64,000 bases of DNA from Cryptomeria japonica (Eukaryota; Streptophyta; Pinopsida; Cupressales; Cupressaceae), in contig NC_081414.1 in assembly GCF_030272615.1 (NCBI RefSeq), forward strand, positions 814,900,569 to 814,964,568, given 5' to 3'. Below are positions 35,501 through 47,199 of the stretch, one piece after another. The stretch's first letter is position 1, and each line of letters begins with the position of its first letter. Both the position numbers and the translations under genes were made by a program. A model generated the notes under the pieces. That model was not told the DNA's origin, searched no databases, and saw nothing but the letters and a program-made list of their open reading frames with translations.

Positions 35501-36483
35501 TGTGAAGAGTCATCTCCGATGGTTACTTCCTCATCATCTTTCTCTATCATGGAGTCTAGTATTTCTCTAAAGTCGGTGATGTGTCTGGATGAACCATTGT
35601 CAATCACCCATGAGTTAGACTTGTTTGAAGCATGGCTTGTAAGTGCTGAGTAGAGGACATTGTTCTCAGATTCATTTTCTCTTCTAGATTTCCTCACTTT
35701 TGCAAATGTGGTTTTCTTCCCTTTCTCTGGACAGTTTGTAACATAGTGTCTGAATTTGTCATACCTATAACATTGAACATGTGATAGGTCTTTCTTAGAA
35801 GTGTTCTTGCCTTGTTTAGCTTTTCTTTTCCTGAATTGCTTCTTTTTGTACTTCTTATTGATTTTTGTATTTAGGACTTGCAAGTCTTCATCTATATTCT
35901 TCTGTTTTACTCCTACCTTGTTCAATCTAGATTCTTCTTGTATACAGTCATCTCTTAGTCTTTCAAACTTAGGATATTTGGACCTAGCATTGATGCCTTG
36001 GATGAATGTGTTCCATCCACTAGGCAATCCATCTAGAGCAATGAGTGTTAACTCTTTTCTTTGGATGTCGTATCCAAGGGAAGCTAGGTCATCTCTTAGG
36101 CTTGATATCCTCATGAATTAGGAGTTAATTGTCTCCCCTTTGTTCATACTAATATGGTTGATCTCTCATTTTAATGCCAGAGTATGACTTGCATTTGATA
36201 TCTCAAATATCCTTTCAAGTGCCTTGAACATTTTATAAGCCGTCTCCAGCTTTCTAATGATGGGCATTATATTATTTCTTACCCCATCCACTATTATTTT
36301 AATAGCCTTATCATTTCCCTCGATCCATGTGGATTTCTCGGTTTCATCTTCTGGTTGTGCACTTTCAGTTTGGACATATGAATCAACTTTGTTTTCTCTT
36401 AAAATCATTTTGATTCTAAACTTCCAAGCTGAAAAATCTTCGCTACCTCCGAGTCTATCTTCGAATCTGATAGTGTTGGCCAT
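32542..36483 (-). pseudogene. Copia gag-pol polyprotein, one frame with about ten stops
   Basis: The ATG at 36483 opens MANTIRFEDRLGGSEDFSAW (gag). Then come a zinc knuckle reduced to CYRYDKFRHYVTNC, a protease site reading VIDNGSS where DSG is usual, the integrase zinc region (HRRLGHLN...CKGCALGK), integrase acids in HSDVCGP, TTDNGGEY and GVAERKNRT, reverse transcriptase with KTTFLNGE and LYVDDLL, and RNase H with DSDWASSVTDRKSTSG and QSSTEAEY. Stop triplets, low coordinate: 36166, 36118, 35371, 35290, 34162, 33670, 33595, 33415, 33358 and 33118. Every block is in the same frame. Degenerate zinc and protease residues mean that even without the stops the product may be impaired. Confidence 0.9.
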
Positions 36484-36559
36484 TATGGAAATGTGATGTA
36501 GTTTGTAACTTAGTCCTTGAATTTTATCAAAATTGAATAGCCTTAGGTTCGATTACCTT

Positions 36560-36572
36560 GGCTTTGATACCA
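36560..36572 (-). promoter_or_regulatory. Primer binding site of the minus-strand Copia
   Basis: Minus strand TGGTATCAAAGCC directly abuts the 5' LTR. It matches the plant initiator-Met tRNA primer site except for one base (AAAGC for AGAGC). Confidence 0.85.
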
Positions 36573-37376
36573 TGTAAAGTTATTTCAATTTCAATTAAAG
36601 AACAAGTTATGAACTATGAATGCTATATATGGATATGAGGAATTATGTCAATGTCTAATAATTCTAATTTTTTTTTATCTGCAGGTCTGAAGGAGAGAGA
36701 TCATTTAATATTTTCTATGTCTTCTCCAAATGAATTCAATTGGCATATATATCATTTAGGCAACCGGTCAATTAGTGTATTGACCGATCATTCCTTTTAG
36801 GCATGACCGATCAATGCACCCATTGATTGGTGCCTTTACAATTATACCATTAGCACAATGCTGATTATTGGTTCAAAAACCCTCGATAGCATATTGTAAT
36901 ATCATAATATAATGACTGATCAATATAATGAATCGGTTCATATAAACACCGATGATTCAAAGTGCACGATTTATATAATCCAACCGGTGCATTTGTTAAC
37001 CAATGTTAATGCCAAATGAAGTGGTGTATTCATTAAACCTGATAACAAATATGCCTGATATAATTAAGCCCAATAATAGATGTGAATCGGTGCCAATGTT
37101 TATGCACCCGATAGCAAGTATGTATTAGTGAATTTAACCCGATAACTTATAGCATTTAGTATGCTATCGGGTTAATATCCTGATAGCATATTAATGCCAA
37201 TTAACAATTGACATTAATATGCTATTGGGTTGTTAGCCCGATAGCATAATGATAAGCAATGTTTGTACAATCCGATAATCATATGCAATATAAATTAGAC
37301 ATGAAGCATGTAGATAAATAATAGAACAAGGAAGGTTAGGAAGATCTTATCTTGCATAAGCTACCATGCATTAACA
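36573..37376 (-). repeat. 5' LTR of the minus-strand Copia
   Basis: 804 bp, colinear with the LTR at 30947-31748. Most differences are C/T or G/A (CCGGT/CTGGT, ATCGG/ATTGG, CTCGAT/CCTGAT). Confidence 0.9.
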
Positions 37377-37381
37377 CTTTA

Positions 37382-37799
37382 TAATAAGAAATAATCTAAT
37401 ATACATTTTAGAGTATTTATATTATCATTAAGCTTAAATCATTATCTAGTATAGCATGTTAGGATAGTATTTTTACTAATCTTGGCATCTTACAATCTAG
37501 TTTTTACTCATTTGTATAATCATACATAGATAGGATGCATTCATATTAAAAATCAATCATAAGCATCCCTCGTTCTTGCATTTGTCATCCCTAAGCCACT
37601 TTCGTCAGTGATTTGAGAGCAAAGGCATTGGCTTGAGGGACCTTGTGAGATAGAGAACCATGGGACCAACCTTGGGAAGTTGAGTCATTCTCCACAACTC
37701 CATAACTTGCACCAAGAGGTCCTATGGGTGTGTGAGCAAGCCTCATTGAACCTCATTTTTCACATTTTGAGCTTCATCAACCCGCTTTTCCCGCATACA
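37382..37799 (+). repeat. Left LTR of the Tat-type element, second part
   Basis: Continues the LTR after the nested Copia and aligns with 51482-51899. It ends CCCGCATACA. Confidence 0.85.
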
Positions 37800-37803
37800 T
37801 TTC

Positions 37804-37820
37804 TGGTGCCCACCGTGGAG
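37804..37820 (+). promoter_or_regulatory. Primer binding site of the Tat-type element
   Basis: TGGTGCCCACCGTGGAG starts 4 bp after the LTR end. A TGG-initial site at this place is the expected tRNA primer match. I cannot say from memory which tRNA it pairs with. Confidence 0.6.
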
Positions 37821-40531
37821 AATTACCCCATTAATCAAATCATTTTTAAAAAAAAATCACTTTTGCAGGTATGTTGGAAACAAATATTAGCACGTGAGGA
37901 ACTTTCCCTAGCGCATCCGGTCAATATTGTAGCACATTTGGCTCACTGTTTAGCACGTCTGGTCCATACTCTAGCACGTAAAGTCTTTTCTTTAGCGCAT
38001 GACTGTCACTAATTTTTCCTGTAAGTATCAATGCGGAAGAATAACAATATAGCTCATTTGGAAAATAGCTCAACGCTTCTGACATATTCTATAGCAATTC
38101 CGGCATATTATATAGCGCATCTGGCATATTCTGTAGTGCATATAGGCTTTTCTGTAGTGCATCATAGACAGAAAATCAAAAACTAATTTGTAACAGAAAT
38201 TAAAATTTAGACTTGTGGAAGTCCATGGAACTCACCGTTTTGCTAACTAATTGACTGGTTTTCTGCAGGTTACTAACATTTTGATTGCAGGTTTTGAATC
38301 TATTCTATTTAGGCTAGAATTAAAGTAGTTTAAATTTTTACTAACTTTTCTAAGTTAGATAAAATTCAATTTTCTTTCTTTTCTTGTTTAAAATAAAATT
38401 GAACTCACCTTTATTTTGGGCAAATAAAAAGAACAACAAAGAAATTTTTCTTGTTTTCTTAGGAGAAAATTTTTCATTTTTGGGCTCTAAAAAGAACAAG
38501 ACAATCTTTCTATTTTTGCAAAAAGGGGCTTAAAAAGAATTTCACCATCCTTTCATGTATAAAAGGATCCATTTTAGGCTTTAGCAAAGCAAAGAATCAC
38601 ACAAAGTCCAAAGGTAATTTGGAACCAAAGAGGGACGATCTTCCCCGTTGGATCAATTTATTTTGTTGACAAAACATCGGATTTATTTTGTTGACCCTTT
38701 CTTATTCAATAGATCAGAAAATCATTGCCATGAAAGGTTAAAATAAACACCATGTTTTTGTGGAGCAACATCTCCATATAGATCTTAGAAAATCATTGAC
38801 TTGAGAGATAAAAAGAACATTGTTTGCCTCGTCTCAAAAGTAGAAGGTATATGCTCTCCCCTTAACTGGGTGATCAAAAAGCCAAACTACTCTTAAGCTT
38901 TCAGTCATACAACATTTAAATCCTTTAGCAACCCTGCCTTCTCGAGGGGTTGAAAAACTCTTAAAGCCATTTTTTTGGCTGGTGTGAAGGGAACGACCTA
39001 AGTGGGGAACAACTTTGAAGCTAAGAGTTCCAACCCACTATAATCAAATGTGGAAAGTGGCGAAAGCCCTTTTCAACGGATGCACATAGCGATTAGCCTT
39101 CCCCCAGTGTCCTTGAGACACGTAAAGCCTTTGTTCTAAAGGTTGACAAGCCTCTTGAGGGAGTTTATCACTGATGGCCGAACAGGAAGCTTGATTACGA
39201 ACTTTAGCATAGAAACTTTGAGTCGAGTCAGTAACCAAACATTTGTAATATCATAGTGCAAGGGTGGGGAAGAATCCACCCCCAATATTACTGACCATAT
39301 ATCTCCCAAGATAGCTACTCAATTGTGAAGCAATTCACTTTGAGTTAATTTCTGGCAAAAGGCAAAAAAACGGGCGCCCTCTAGGGGGTGACACGACTGT
39401 TTGAGCTAACGGAGTATCGAGACTAGTGAGCTATGGTATTACTTATGACCTTTGAATAAAGAGTCTATTTGAAGTGTATTCTTTGTATCCAAACTTGTTA
39501 AAACATTGGGGATTTGAACACATCCTCGCAGAACATACACTTACTATTTAGATTAAGCAAAAATGATTATTTCTTTGGTGTTGTGTATTCATTTATTACT
39601 TCAGAAAATCATCTGTTATCACTGAAAATTCAAAACAAAAATCCAAAATTGCAGAAAACAATCAAGTCAGGGCAGTTTAGCGCATAAGAGCAACATCTTA
39701 GTGCATGGCAACCATACTTTAGTGCATCTAACCTTATCTTTAGTGCATAAAGTATTAACACTAGCGCTTCACCAGAACCTAAAATCAGCAAACACAGTTA
39801 GCGTGTATCAAAAACAATTTAGCGTGTCTGGAAGATAGTGTAGCGCGTAGAAGCATCAACTTAGTGCATGAAAGAAAATCTTTAGCGCATTCAGAAAATA
39901 GTTTAGTGCATCGGTGGCTCATAATAGCGCATGACCCTTTGAAAACCAGAGAACAGATTTTTAACCAGTAAAACCAGTTATGCATAATAGGGGGTAGCCT
40001 AGCAAGTAGGGTCCTTTCTTTAGCACGTAGAGAACTTTTGGTAGCGCATCGAGTGTATGTCTTAGCGCATAGTCAAAACCAGAAAAACAAAAAGCAAAAC
40101 AAAGGTAAAATTAAAAAAATTTGAAAACATTTTCGGGAACATCTTTCAACAGTCTGCATTTCATCAAAAACAGAATACCAAAAACAGAGTATCAACAGCT
40201 ATTTCTCAAGCAAGTTTTTAATCAGCAAAAGTTGTCCAGAATTTGAAAAATAGTCACATGATAAACATATCTATCCTATCAAAATCAGGAAACATCATCA
40301 CAAGTGACAAAGAGGTCCTTTTTATCTCACAGATTTTATCCTAAAAACACACTTGTTTTAAAATTTCTAGTTGTCAAATTGAGTTTCCATATCAGGAAAG
40401 CTCTATTCCATATCATTTGATGCACTTTGTCATGAGGGGGCATCTAAACCTTCATTTTGATAAGGTAAAACTTAAGTTTCCAAAACAAGGCAAACTGAAT
40501 CCAAAACAAATCAAAGGACACCCTTGGTCGC
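37821..40531 (+). other. Leader of the Tat-type element with TAGCGCAT/TAGCACGT words
   Basis: No credible ORF over 2.7 kb. Two blocks (37885-38165 and 39675-40075) repeat an 8-bp word of the form TAGCGCAT, TAGCACGT, TAGTGCAT or TAGCGCGT every 20-30 bp, with unrelated bases between. The variants differ mainly by C/T or G/A at CpG. Long leaders are usual in Tat/Ogre elements. Confidence 0.65.
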
Positions 40532-40924
40532 TTGCGCATGACTATTCCTCATATTCTGAGAAGAAAGAATATTTATCGTAGCACTGAGTTAAAGAAACAA
40601 CAACCAAGTTCTTCAAAATTTGCCAAACGAAATAATTTTTTATACATCAATCGTCAACTCTTTAAATCTCATCAAACATTCCTTCATCACGTACGACTCT
40701 ATAGTCAATACAAATCAAATGAATTTGACAAGGAACCCTTGAAGACTAGAGCATTCTGTCAAAAATCCGCATTCAATGAAAAAATCAATCGTGGAGGAAA
40801 GCTCAATCCAACATTCTTTCTTGATGAGTGCATCACTTACAACGTACCCTGGCTTGAACCACCAACCCCTGAACAAAACATTGAAGAGGATTTTATCCCC
40901 TTTATCACAGAAAGTTTCTATTAA
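40532..40924 (+). CDS. Small ORF upstream of gag in the Tat-type element
   Basis: An open frame of 130 residues with a basic N-terminal half and a C-terminal segment FFLDECITYNVPWLEPPTPE rich in acidic residues and proline. Its TAA is immediately followed by the ATG of the next frame (40925). Ogre-group elements are known to carry an extra ORF before gag, whose role is unknown; this may be its counterpart or the gag N-terminus. No domain recognised. Confidence 0.45.
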   Translation: MRMTIPHILRRKNIYRSTELKKQQPSSSKFAKRNNFLYINRQLFKSHQTFLHHVRLYSQYKSNEFDKEPLKTRAFCQKSAFNEKINRGGKLNPTFFLDECITYNVPWLEPPTPEQNIEEDFIPFITESFY

Positions 40925-43061
40925 ATGCCTACGATTACTCATGCTCAACGAAACAAGCAAAGTGAAACAACACCAGAATCAAGCATGAATCAAAGGTTAT
41001 CTAATCCTTTTGAAGGTCCACATCAAGAGGACACTGAAACTTTTGAAGAACTTCTTCAAGAATGTCAAGAAAGTGCTTCATTCCAAAAACTAATAGAAAG
41101 GCTCATAGAAAATGACAAGGAAAAATATCAAAGGAGTTAAAATTCCTGAAGATCTAGACATAGACATGTTTAGAACAAGATCCCAACATTATGAATATCA
41201 AGAACAACAAAGAGAGGAAGAAATACGTGACCCTGAACAGGATATCCTTGAACAAAATATCCTAGAACAACATATCCTTGAGCAACACATTCCCGAGTAG
41301 AACATACCATTCCACATGCTATTTCAACCTCGAATCAATGCAAGGGAAGAGCTCTTCCCTCGGCAAAATAATGCACCCTTGGTTGCTCTTACACAACAAA
41401 TGCAAATGCTACAAAGACAAATGCAAGACATGCAATAAGGGACAACAATACGTTATTCACTAAATGAGATATGTCCTTATCCATTTGACAAACGATTAAA
41501 CATGGTACCTTTCCCTCCAAACTCATACATTCCTAAATTTGACAAATATGATGGAAAGAGTGATCCCCGTGATAATGTTCGAGAATTTTGTACAATGAGT
41601 CTAGAATTTTCTCATGATGACACCTATTTGATGAAATTGTTCCCAAGAAGCTTGGGAGGACAAACAATGGAATGGTTGTCTAAAATCACACCTCCTGTCA
41701 GGTCATTTGATGAACTTGTCAACAAATTAATAACACAGTATTCCTATAACATTCAACATGCCATCACTATGCTAGATGTCTGCAACACCAAACAAAAGAA
41801 CAATGAAACCTTCATGGTATTCCTTCAACATTGGCGGCATATGGTTTCACAATATCCTCGAGATGTGTCTGAAAAGGAAAAGATGGAGATTTTCATCAAT
41901 AATTTGAATAGTGAAATGAGTTACATACTCAAACTTCAATGCATACCATCTTTCACTAAATTGTTTGAGAATGGCATACAAGTAGAAGAGGCATGTGTCA
42001 AGAAAGGAATGTTAAAATTCTTCAAAGAAGGAACAAGTTCATCCAACTACAACAATCAAAACAATAACAACTTAGACAAATCTAGATTTTGGACTAGAAA
42101 CAAAAACAATGGAAATGAAGGAGGCCATGAATCAATTGATCCAAAATCAAAGCAGCATGTGCTAACATTATCAGGTAATCCTCTAGCTACAAATAATCCT
42201 AAAGGTGCTAACCAAGACACTAATATCTATACACCAAATACTAATCAAGGACCAACCAACACCAACAATGCAAACAATACTAACAATGCTCAAAACAACA
42301 ACACACATCGAGGGCCTAATAACAATTCATAAGGTAACACTAACAATTTTCAAAAACGTGTCTACACACCATTGGGACAATCACTAGAGTCAACATTCAG
42401 AGAACCCTTGGCAAACAAAATTATCTCTTTACCAGCAATCAACAACTTTGAACCAACAGTCAAACCACCTTGGTGGAATGACTCACACTTCTGTGATTTT
42501 CATCGTAACAAAGGTCATCAAACAAATGATTGCATGAGACTAAAAAATATTGTTCAGGACATGAGTGATAAAGGTGATTTAACAGTCGATGGTCTCAAAA
42601 CAAATAGTGACCATGGAGCCTTCAAAAATCCTCTTCCAAACTACAACAAGGATGGAGCTTCAAGTTCAAGTGACACACATGGAGCTCATATAAATCACAT
42701 CTACAATAACACTATCAATCACATATCAGCTATAGGCCATCAAATCAATGTTATCACAATCAGGGATAAACATGAACATGAATCCATCAATGTCACAACT
42801 AAAGCCCAAAAATATGTCTTGAAGGGACACATGTCAACAACAAACACTGTCCCCAGAATCCAATATGACCTAGTTAGTCAACTATGCAAAACTCCTACTC
42901 AAATATCCATTCTAGAGTTGCTAAAACTTTCACCAAAACACAAAGACATATTGGAGCAAGCATTATTAGAAACAAATGTCCCTCAAGATCTGGATGCAGA
43001 CAAATTCCAAGCCATGGTGGCTCATATGACAGGACCTCATAACCTCACTTTTTCTGAATAG
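40925..43061 (+). pseudogene. gag: Gag of the Tat-type element
   Basis: Begins MPTITHAQRNKQ, shifts frame near 41110-41130, then stays in one frame with stops at 41298, about 41437 and 42330. The capsid-like region (KFDKYDGKSDPRDNVREFC, LFPRSLGGQTMEWL, LITQYSYNI, ETFMVFLQHWR) follows the Retrotrans_gag pattern of Tat elements. A repetitive QEQQREEE / ILEQHILEQ stretch lies upstream and an Asn/Thr-rich linker downstream. The nucleic-acid-binding knuckle is CDFHRNKGHQTNDC (about 42492), a CxxH variant usual in this group. Confidence 0.8.
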
Positions 43062-43127
43062 GATAATATCTCATTGAGTCATCCCCACAATAATCCACTC
43101 CATATTGAAGTCATGGTCTATAAACAC

Positions 43128-44790
43128 AGTAAAATGAGTATTAATAGATGGAGGAGTTGGACTTAATATCTGTACCTTAAAATTTATTCGTGCATTAGGC
43201 TTCTCTAAAGAGTCTATTGATCCATGCAAAAGGATCACTATAAAGGCATATGATGATGAAGAAAGATCATCTAAAGGAATGATGATGTTACCAATTCAAG
43301 TAGGACAAATGCAAAAAGATACTATGTGCCAAGTCTTGGTCATAGATCTTACATACAATATCCTGTTGGGTCGACCTTCGATACATGAAATGCAAGATGT
43401 CCCTTCCACATATCATCAGTGTGTTAAATTCCCTTACAATGGACAAGAAATTTCTATATTAGCAGATCACAATCCTTTCCAACATTGTAATGCTATGGGG
43501 GCAGCCCAAGATAGCTTGGTTCCGCATAATAGAGCAAAACAAAATTCCTCAGCACCAGATATTCAGCAAGAAAAATCTACATCATTGTCTCTAGATTTCA
43601 AATAGAAAATGAAAATCAAGGAACAAGGCATGGGAGAATATTCTTTGGAACCCATGTGTTTGGACAAATTACCAACATCACCTAAATCTCATGGGTTACC
43701 TACAACTTCAACACATCAAGCAAGTAAGCCCATCACCAAGTTTGATGGCACATTTATCCAACTAGGCACTCTCGCACATGAAACGGAAGAAAAGGACATC
43801 CTTAGTTGGCTATACAAAGATGAAGAAGAGGATAGAGTAGCTACTATGGAAGTAGCTATACCAACATACTTGTATGGAAAAGGCTACTTGATCATGCAAT
43901 GAATGGGATACAATGGCAAAGCACCTATTGGTAAGCGTCGGGAGGGCGTCACAGAACCTTTAAATCTTCCTTCACAATTTAGTAAAGACAAAAAGGGTTT
44001 GGGCTTTGAACTCACCCTACTATCAAGGAGGGAACCACACAAATATCAAAAACCTCAGTGGAAAGAAAAGAAGAAGTACATAGAAGAGTCCTGGCAAGAA
44101 GCACTATTTGAGTCTGCAGAAATAATACGTAAAGAACGAGAACATCAAGAAAAGAAGCAATATCTAGTAGAGCCCATCATTCCCAAGGAAGCAACATCTA
44201 CAGAAGTACATCACATTCAAGAACCAATATCCGACAAAGAAACGTCACCATCTGTTGACATCATTCCTCCTCGAGGAGAGACAATAGATGAACAAATGCA
44301 AAGAGTGGAAGAAGGATCTGACACAGAGTTTGAAAAGACTACCAAACTTGTCTCAATCATCAAAGACTTGTTCTCACCTTACAATATACCTGTTCACAAC
44401 ACTAATAGAATCTAGGAGGATACCTCTGAGATGGATTCAAATGAATATGAATGGGGTAGTTGTTCTAACATTACTAAAGATATGTGTGCAAATGAGGATA
44501 ATACACCCATCTCTCAAGAAGAACACAACACAAAATCTGCACCATTGGAATTTGGGCCACAAAATATCTATGACGCAAAGAAAAATGAGCAACATCATTA
44601 TGAGCAAGTCTATATGGAAAATGATACTATCAAATACCTCAACGCGATCCTTAACTTCTTTAACACCCCAGTCGATCATACAGATAACTCTATCCTGACA
44701 ATTATAGCAGCAGAACTTGATCCACCTAATGACTCTTTACTACTTGTCTTTCCTGACCTCATAGGCTGGGACGAACCTGAAAAACCATGA
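43128..44790 (+). pseudogene. Protease and G-patch-like region of the Tat-type element
   Basis: After a frame change near 43130, VLIDGGVGLNICTL gives the protease active-site block with DGG in place of the common D-S/N-G. LVIDLTYNILLGRPSIH is the conserved C-terminal protease block. After TAG at 43603 and TGA at 43900 the same frame encodes MGYNGKAPIGKRREGVTEPL...KKGLGF, a G-patch-like pattern reported in Tat/Ogre polyproteins, then an acidic spacer to 44790 with a TAG at 44413. Confidence 0.7.
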
Positions 44791-44807
44791 CATGCCAATT
44801 TTCCTGA

Positions 44808-46536
44808 ATGATGAATCCATTATCCATTACTTATGTACCGTTAACCCAAAAACACTCTACCAACAAACAAAGTAATGATATTTTCAACCAAGGGGGTGCC
44901 AGGTCTCTTAGTCACAAAAATGAACAAAAGGAAAGATCTACAGCTGAAAACCAGTCAATGGCAGCAATAGATCACAAAAAAGTAAAAATAAAGGACGTAT
45001 CTGAGGGTGAAAACCTTTTCAAGGCACCTAAAGATGGGAGACTTGACACTCTTCTGGAACACTATCATGAGCAATCACCTATATCGATTGAGCCCACTCA
45101 ATCAATCAACATTGGTACTCCAAAAGCAGCCAGGAATATACACCTAGCAGAATCTTTAACAGAGGAAGAAAGATCAGAGTTTGTCAATTTTTTTTTTTAA
45201 AGCAGATCAACTTTGCTTGGTCATATGCGGATATGCTTGGGATTGATCCACAGTTAATCATGCATCACTTATCCATTACTCCAGGAGCTAAACCAGTCAA
45301 GCAAAAATTGAGAAAGATGAATCCACATGTGGCACTCATGGTCAAAACTGAGCTAAAGAAACTATTAGACATCAGATTCATTTGACCTATTGACTATGCT
45401 GAATGGATTTCCAACATTGTACTAGTATCAAAACCAATGGCAGTATCAAGATATGTACTAATTTTAGAGATGTCAACAAAGCCTATCCAAAGGATGATTT
45501 TCCTTTTCCCAGTATTGACATAACTGTAGACCTCACAACAAGCCATGCCATGCTATCACTGATGGATGTTTTTTCAGGCTATAATCAAATCAAGATAGCC
45601 CCAGAACATCAAGATAGAATAGCCTTTACCTGTCCTTGGGGAACATACTATTGGAATGTCATGTCGTTTGGCTTAAAGATTGCAGGAGTAACCTATCAAC
45701 GAGTGATGACAACAATCTTTCATGACATGATGCATACCTTCATGGAGGACTATGTGGATGACTTACTAGCTAAATCATTCACTAGAGCAGATCATTTAAG
45801 CATTTTAGAAAAGATTTTTGATAGATTAGAAAATTTTCAAGTCAGGCTCAACCCTAAGAAGTGTGTCTTTAGGGTTACATCAGGCAAGTTACTGGGTTAC
45901 ATAGTTTTATTTAAAGGTATTGAAGTAGATCCAACAAAGGTACAAGCCATTATGGAGATGCCACCACCAAAGAACATCAATCAACTTAGATCTCTACAAG
46001 GATGACTCCAATCAATTAGGTGGTTCATCACTCAACTAGCAAATAAAAGTATACCATTCAATCATTTGCTACATAAGAATGTACCATTCAGATGGGAAGC
46101 GAAATGTGTCGAATCATTTTTCCAAATCAAGCAATATTTGATGAACCCACCAGTTCTAGTACCACCAATTGCAAGGAAGCCACTCATTCTCTATATTTCA
46201 ACAACAGACATATCACTGGGGGTATTATTGGCACAAGAAGATCAACAAGGCAAGGAAAGAGCTATATACTACATCAGCAGGACATTGAATGGCTATGAAC
46301 TTAACTACACATTCATTGAGAAGGCTTGCCTAACAGTGGTATTTGCCTCTCAAAATTTTTGGCATGACATGCTAGCTCACACCATCAAACTAGTTGCAAA
46401 AATTGACCCTCTCAAATATTTACTTAGCAAAGTAGCTCTTACAGGAAGATTAGCTAAATGGGTCATGATTCTTAGTGAATTTGATATCCACTACACAGAG
46501 CGACGAGCTATCAAAGGACAAGCAATTGCAGATTAG
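44808..46536 (+). pseudogene. Reverse transcriptase and first RNase H of the Tat-type element
   Basis: An acidic lead-in (LAESLTEEERSEFVNF) meets a T10-12 run at 45187 where the frame shifts. The next block starts INFAWSYADMLGID...HLSITPGAKPVKQ. A second change near 45425 leads into the main RT: SIKICTNFRDVNKAYPKDDF, LMDVFSGYNQIKIAPEHQDR, and the catalytic YVDDLL at about 45752. Stops at about 45384 (TGA) and 46003 (TGA). The connection and RNase H region has YISTTDISLGVLLAQED, then IYYISRTLNGYE, and ends with QAIAD then TAG. Confidence 0.88.
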
Positions 46537-47199
46537 CTAGCTGAAGCACCATTACCTAGAAAACAAACTATGGAGATCGAATTTCTAGACAGAGACATTC
46601 TTTCTATCTCTACAAAATAATGGACCTTATACTTTGATGGATCATTCACACAACATGGTTCAGGTGCTAGCATTCTGTTCATCACCCCTGAAGGACACAC
46701 CACAGCAAGATCATATCAGCTTATCTTTTCATGCACAAATAACATTACTAAATATGAGGCATTAGTCATAGGCATCAAAATGGAAGTGGAATGGAGAATC
46801 ACAGAATTAAAAGTCTACAGAGACTCACAACTAGTTATCAATCAAATCAACAATGATTGTCAAACAAAGGATGACAAGCTACTCCCATACAAGTGGATGG
46901 TGGATGATTTGAAACAATATTTTGTACACATCACCTTCGAGCAAATACCCAAGTTGGACAATAGAGCAGCCAATGAAATGGCCACTATCACCTCATTACT
47001 ACAAATTCCAGAGCAACATAGTCGTTATGAGTTTCTGGTAGAACAACTATTCTCCCCAGCCTATGACCATTCTAATTCCCATTTTATATATGCCCTAACT
47101 GGTACTGACTCTCTGTTATATGGCCTAATATATGAATATCTAAAGAATGATATCCTACCCATTGACCTATCCCGAAACCAAAAATGTAACCTTATTTGA
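46537..47199 (+). pseudogene. Second RNase H domain of the Tat-type element
   Basis: Same frame as the RT. WTLYFDGSFTQHGSGASIL, then ITKYEALVIGIKMEVEW, then VYRDSQLVINQIN and a late DNRAANEMA give the D-E-D-D order of RNase H. A second, independently acquired RNase H after the retroviral-type one is a recognised Tat-lineage trait. A TAA at about 46618 precedes it. Confidence 0.8.

Larger units (their letters stand above)
30947..37376 (-). mobile_element. Copia retrotransposon nested in the gypsy LTR, minus strand
   Basis: LTRs at 36573-37376 (5') and 30947-31748 (3'), each TGTTAATGC...CTTTACA when read on the minus strand, about 4% different by eye. TSD CTTTG at 30942-30946 and CTTTA at 37377-37381; the intact gypsy LTR reads CTCTCTTTGTAATAG at 51474, confirming the empty site. 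A primer site adjoins the 5' LTR and a purine tract adjoins the 3' LTR. One gag-pol frame runs from 36483 to 32542 with stops but no frameshift seen. Confidence 0.93.

Noticed and set aside
35393-36496. Plus-strand frames of 79-106 codons in the minus-strand Copia
   Set aside because: Shadow frames opposite well-supported gag-pol.
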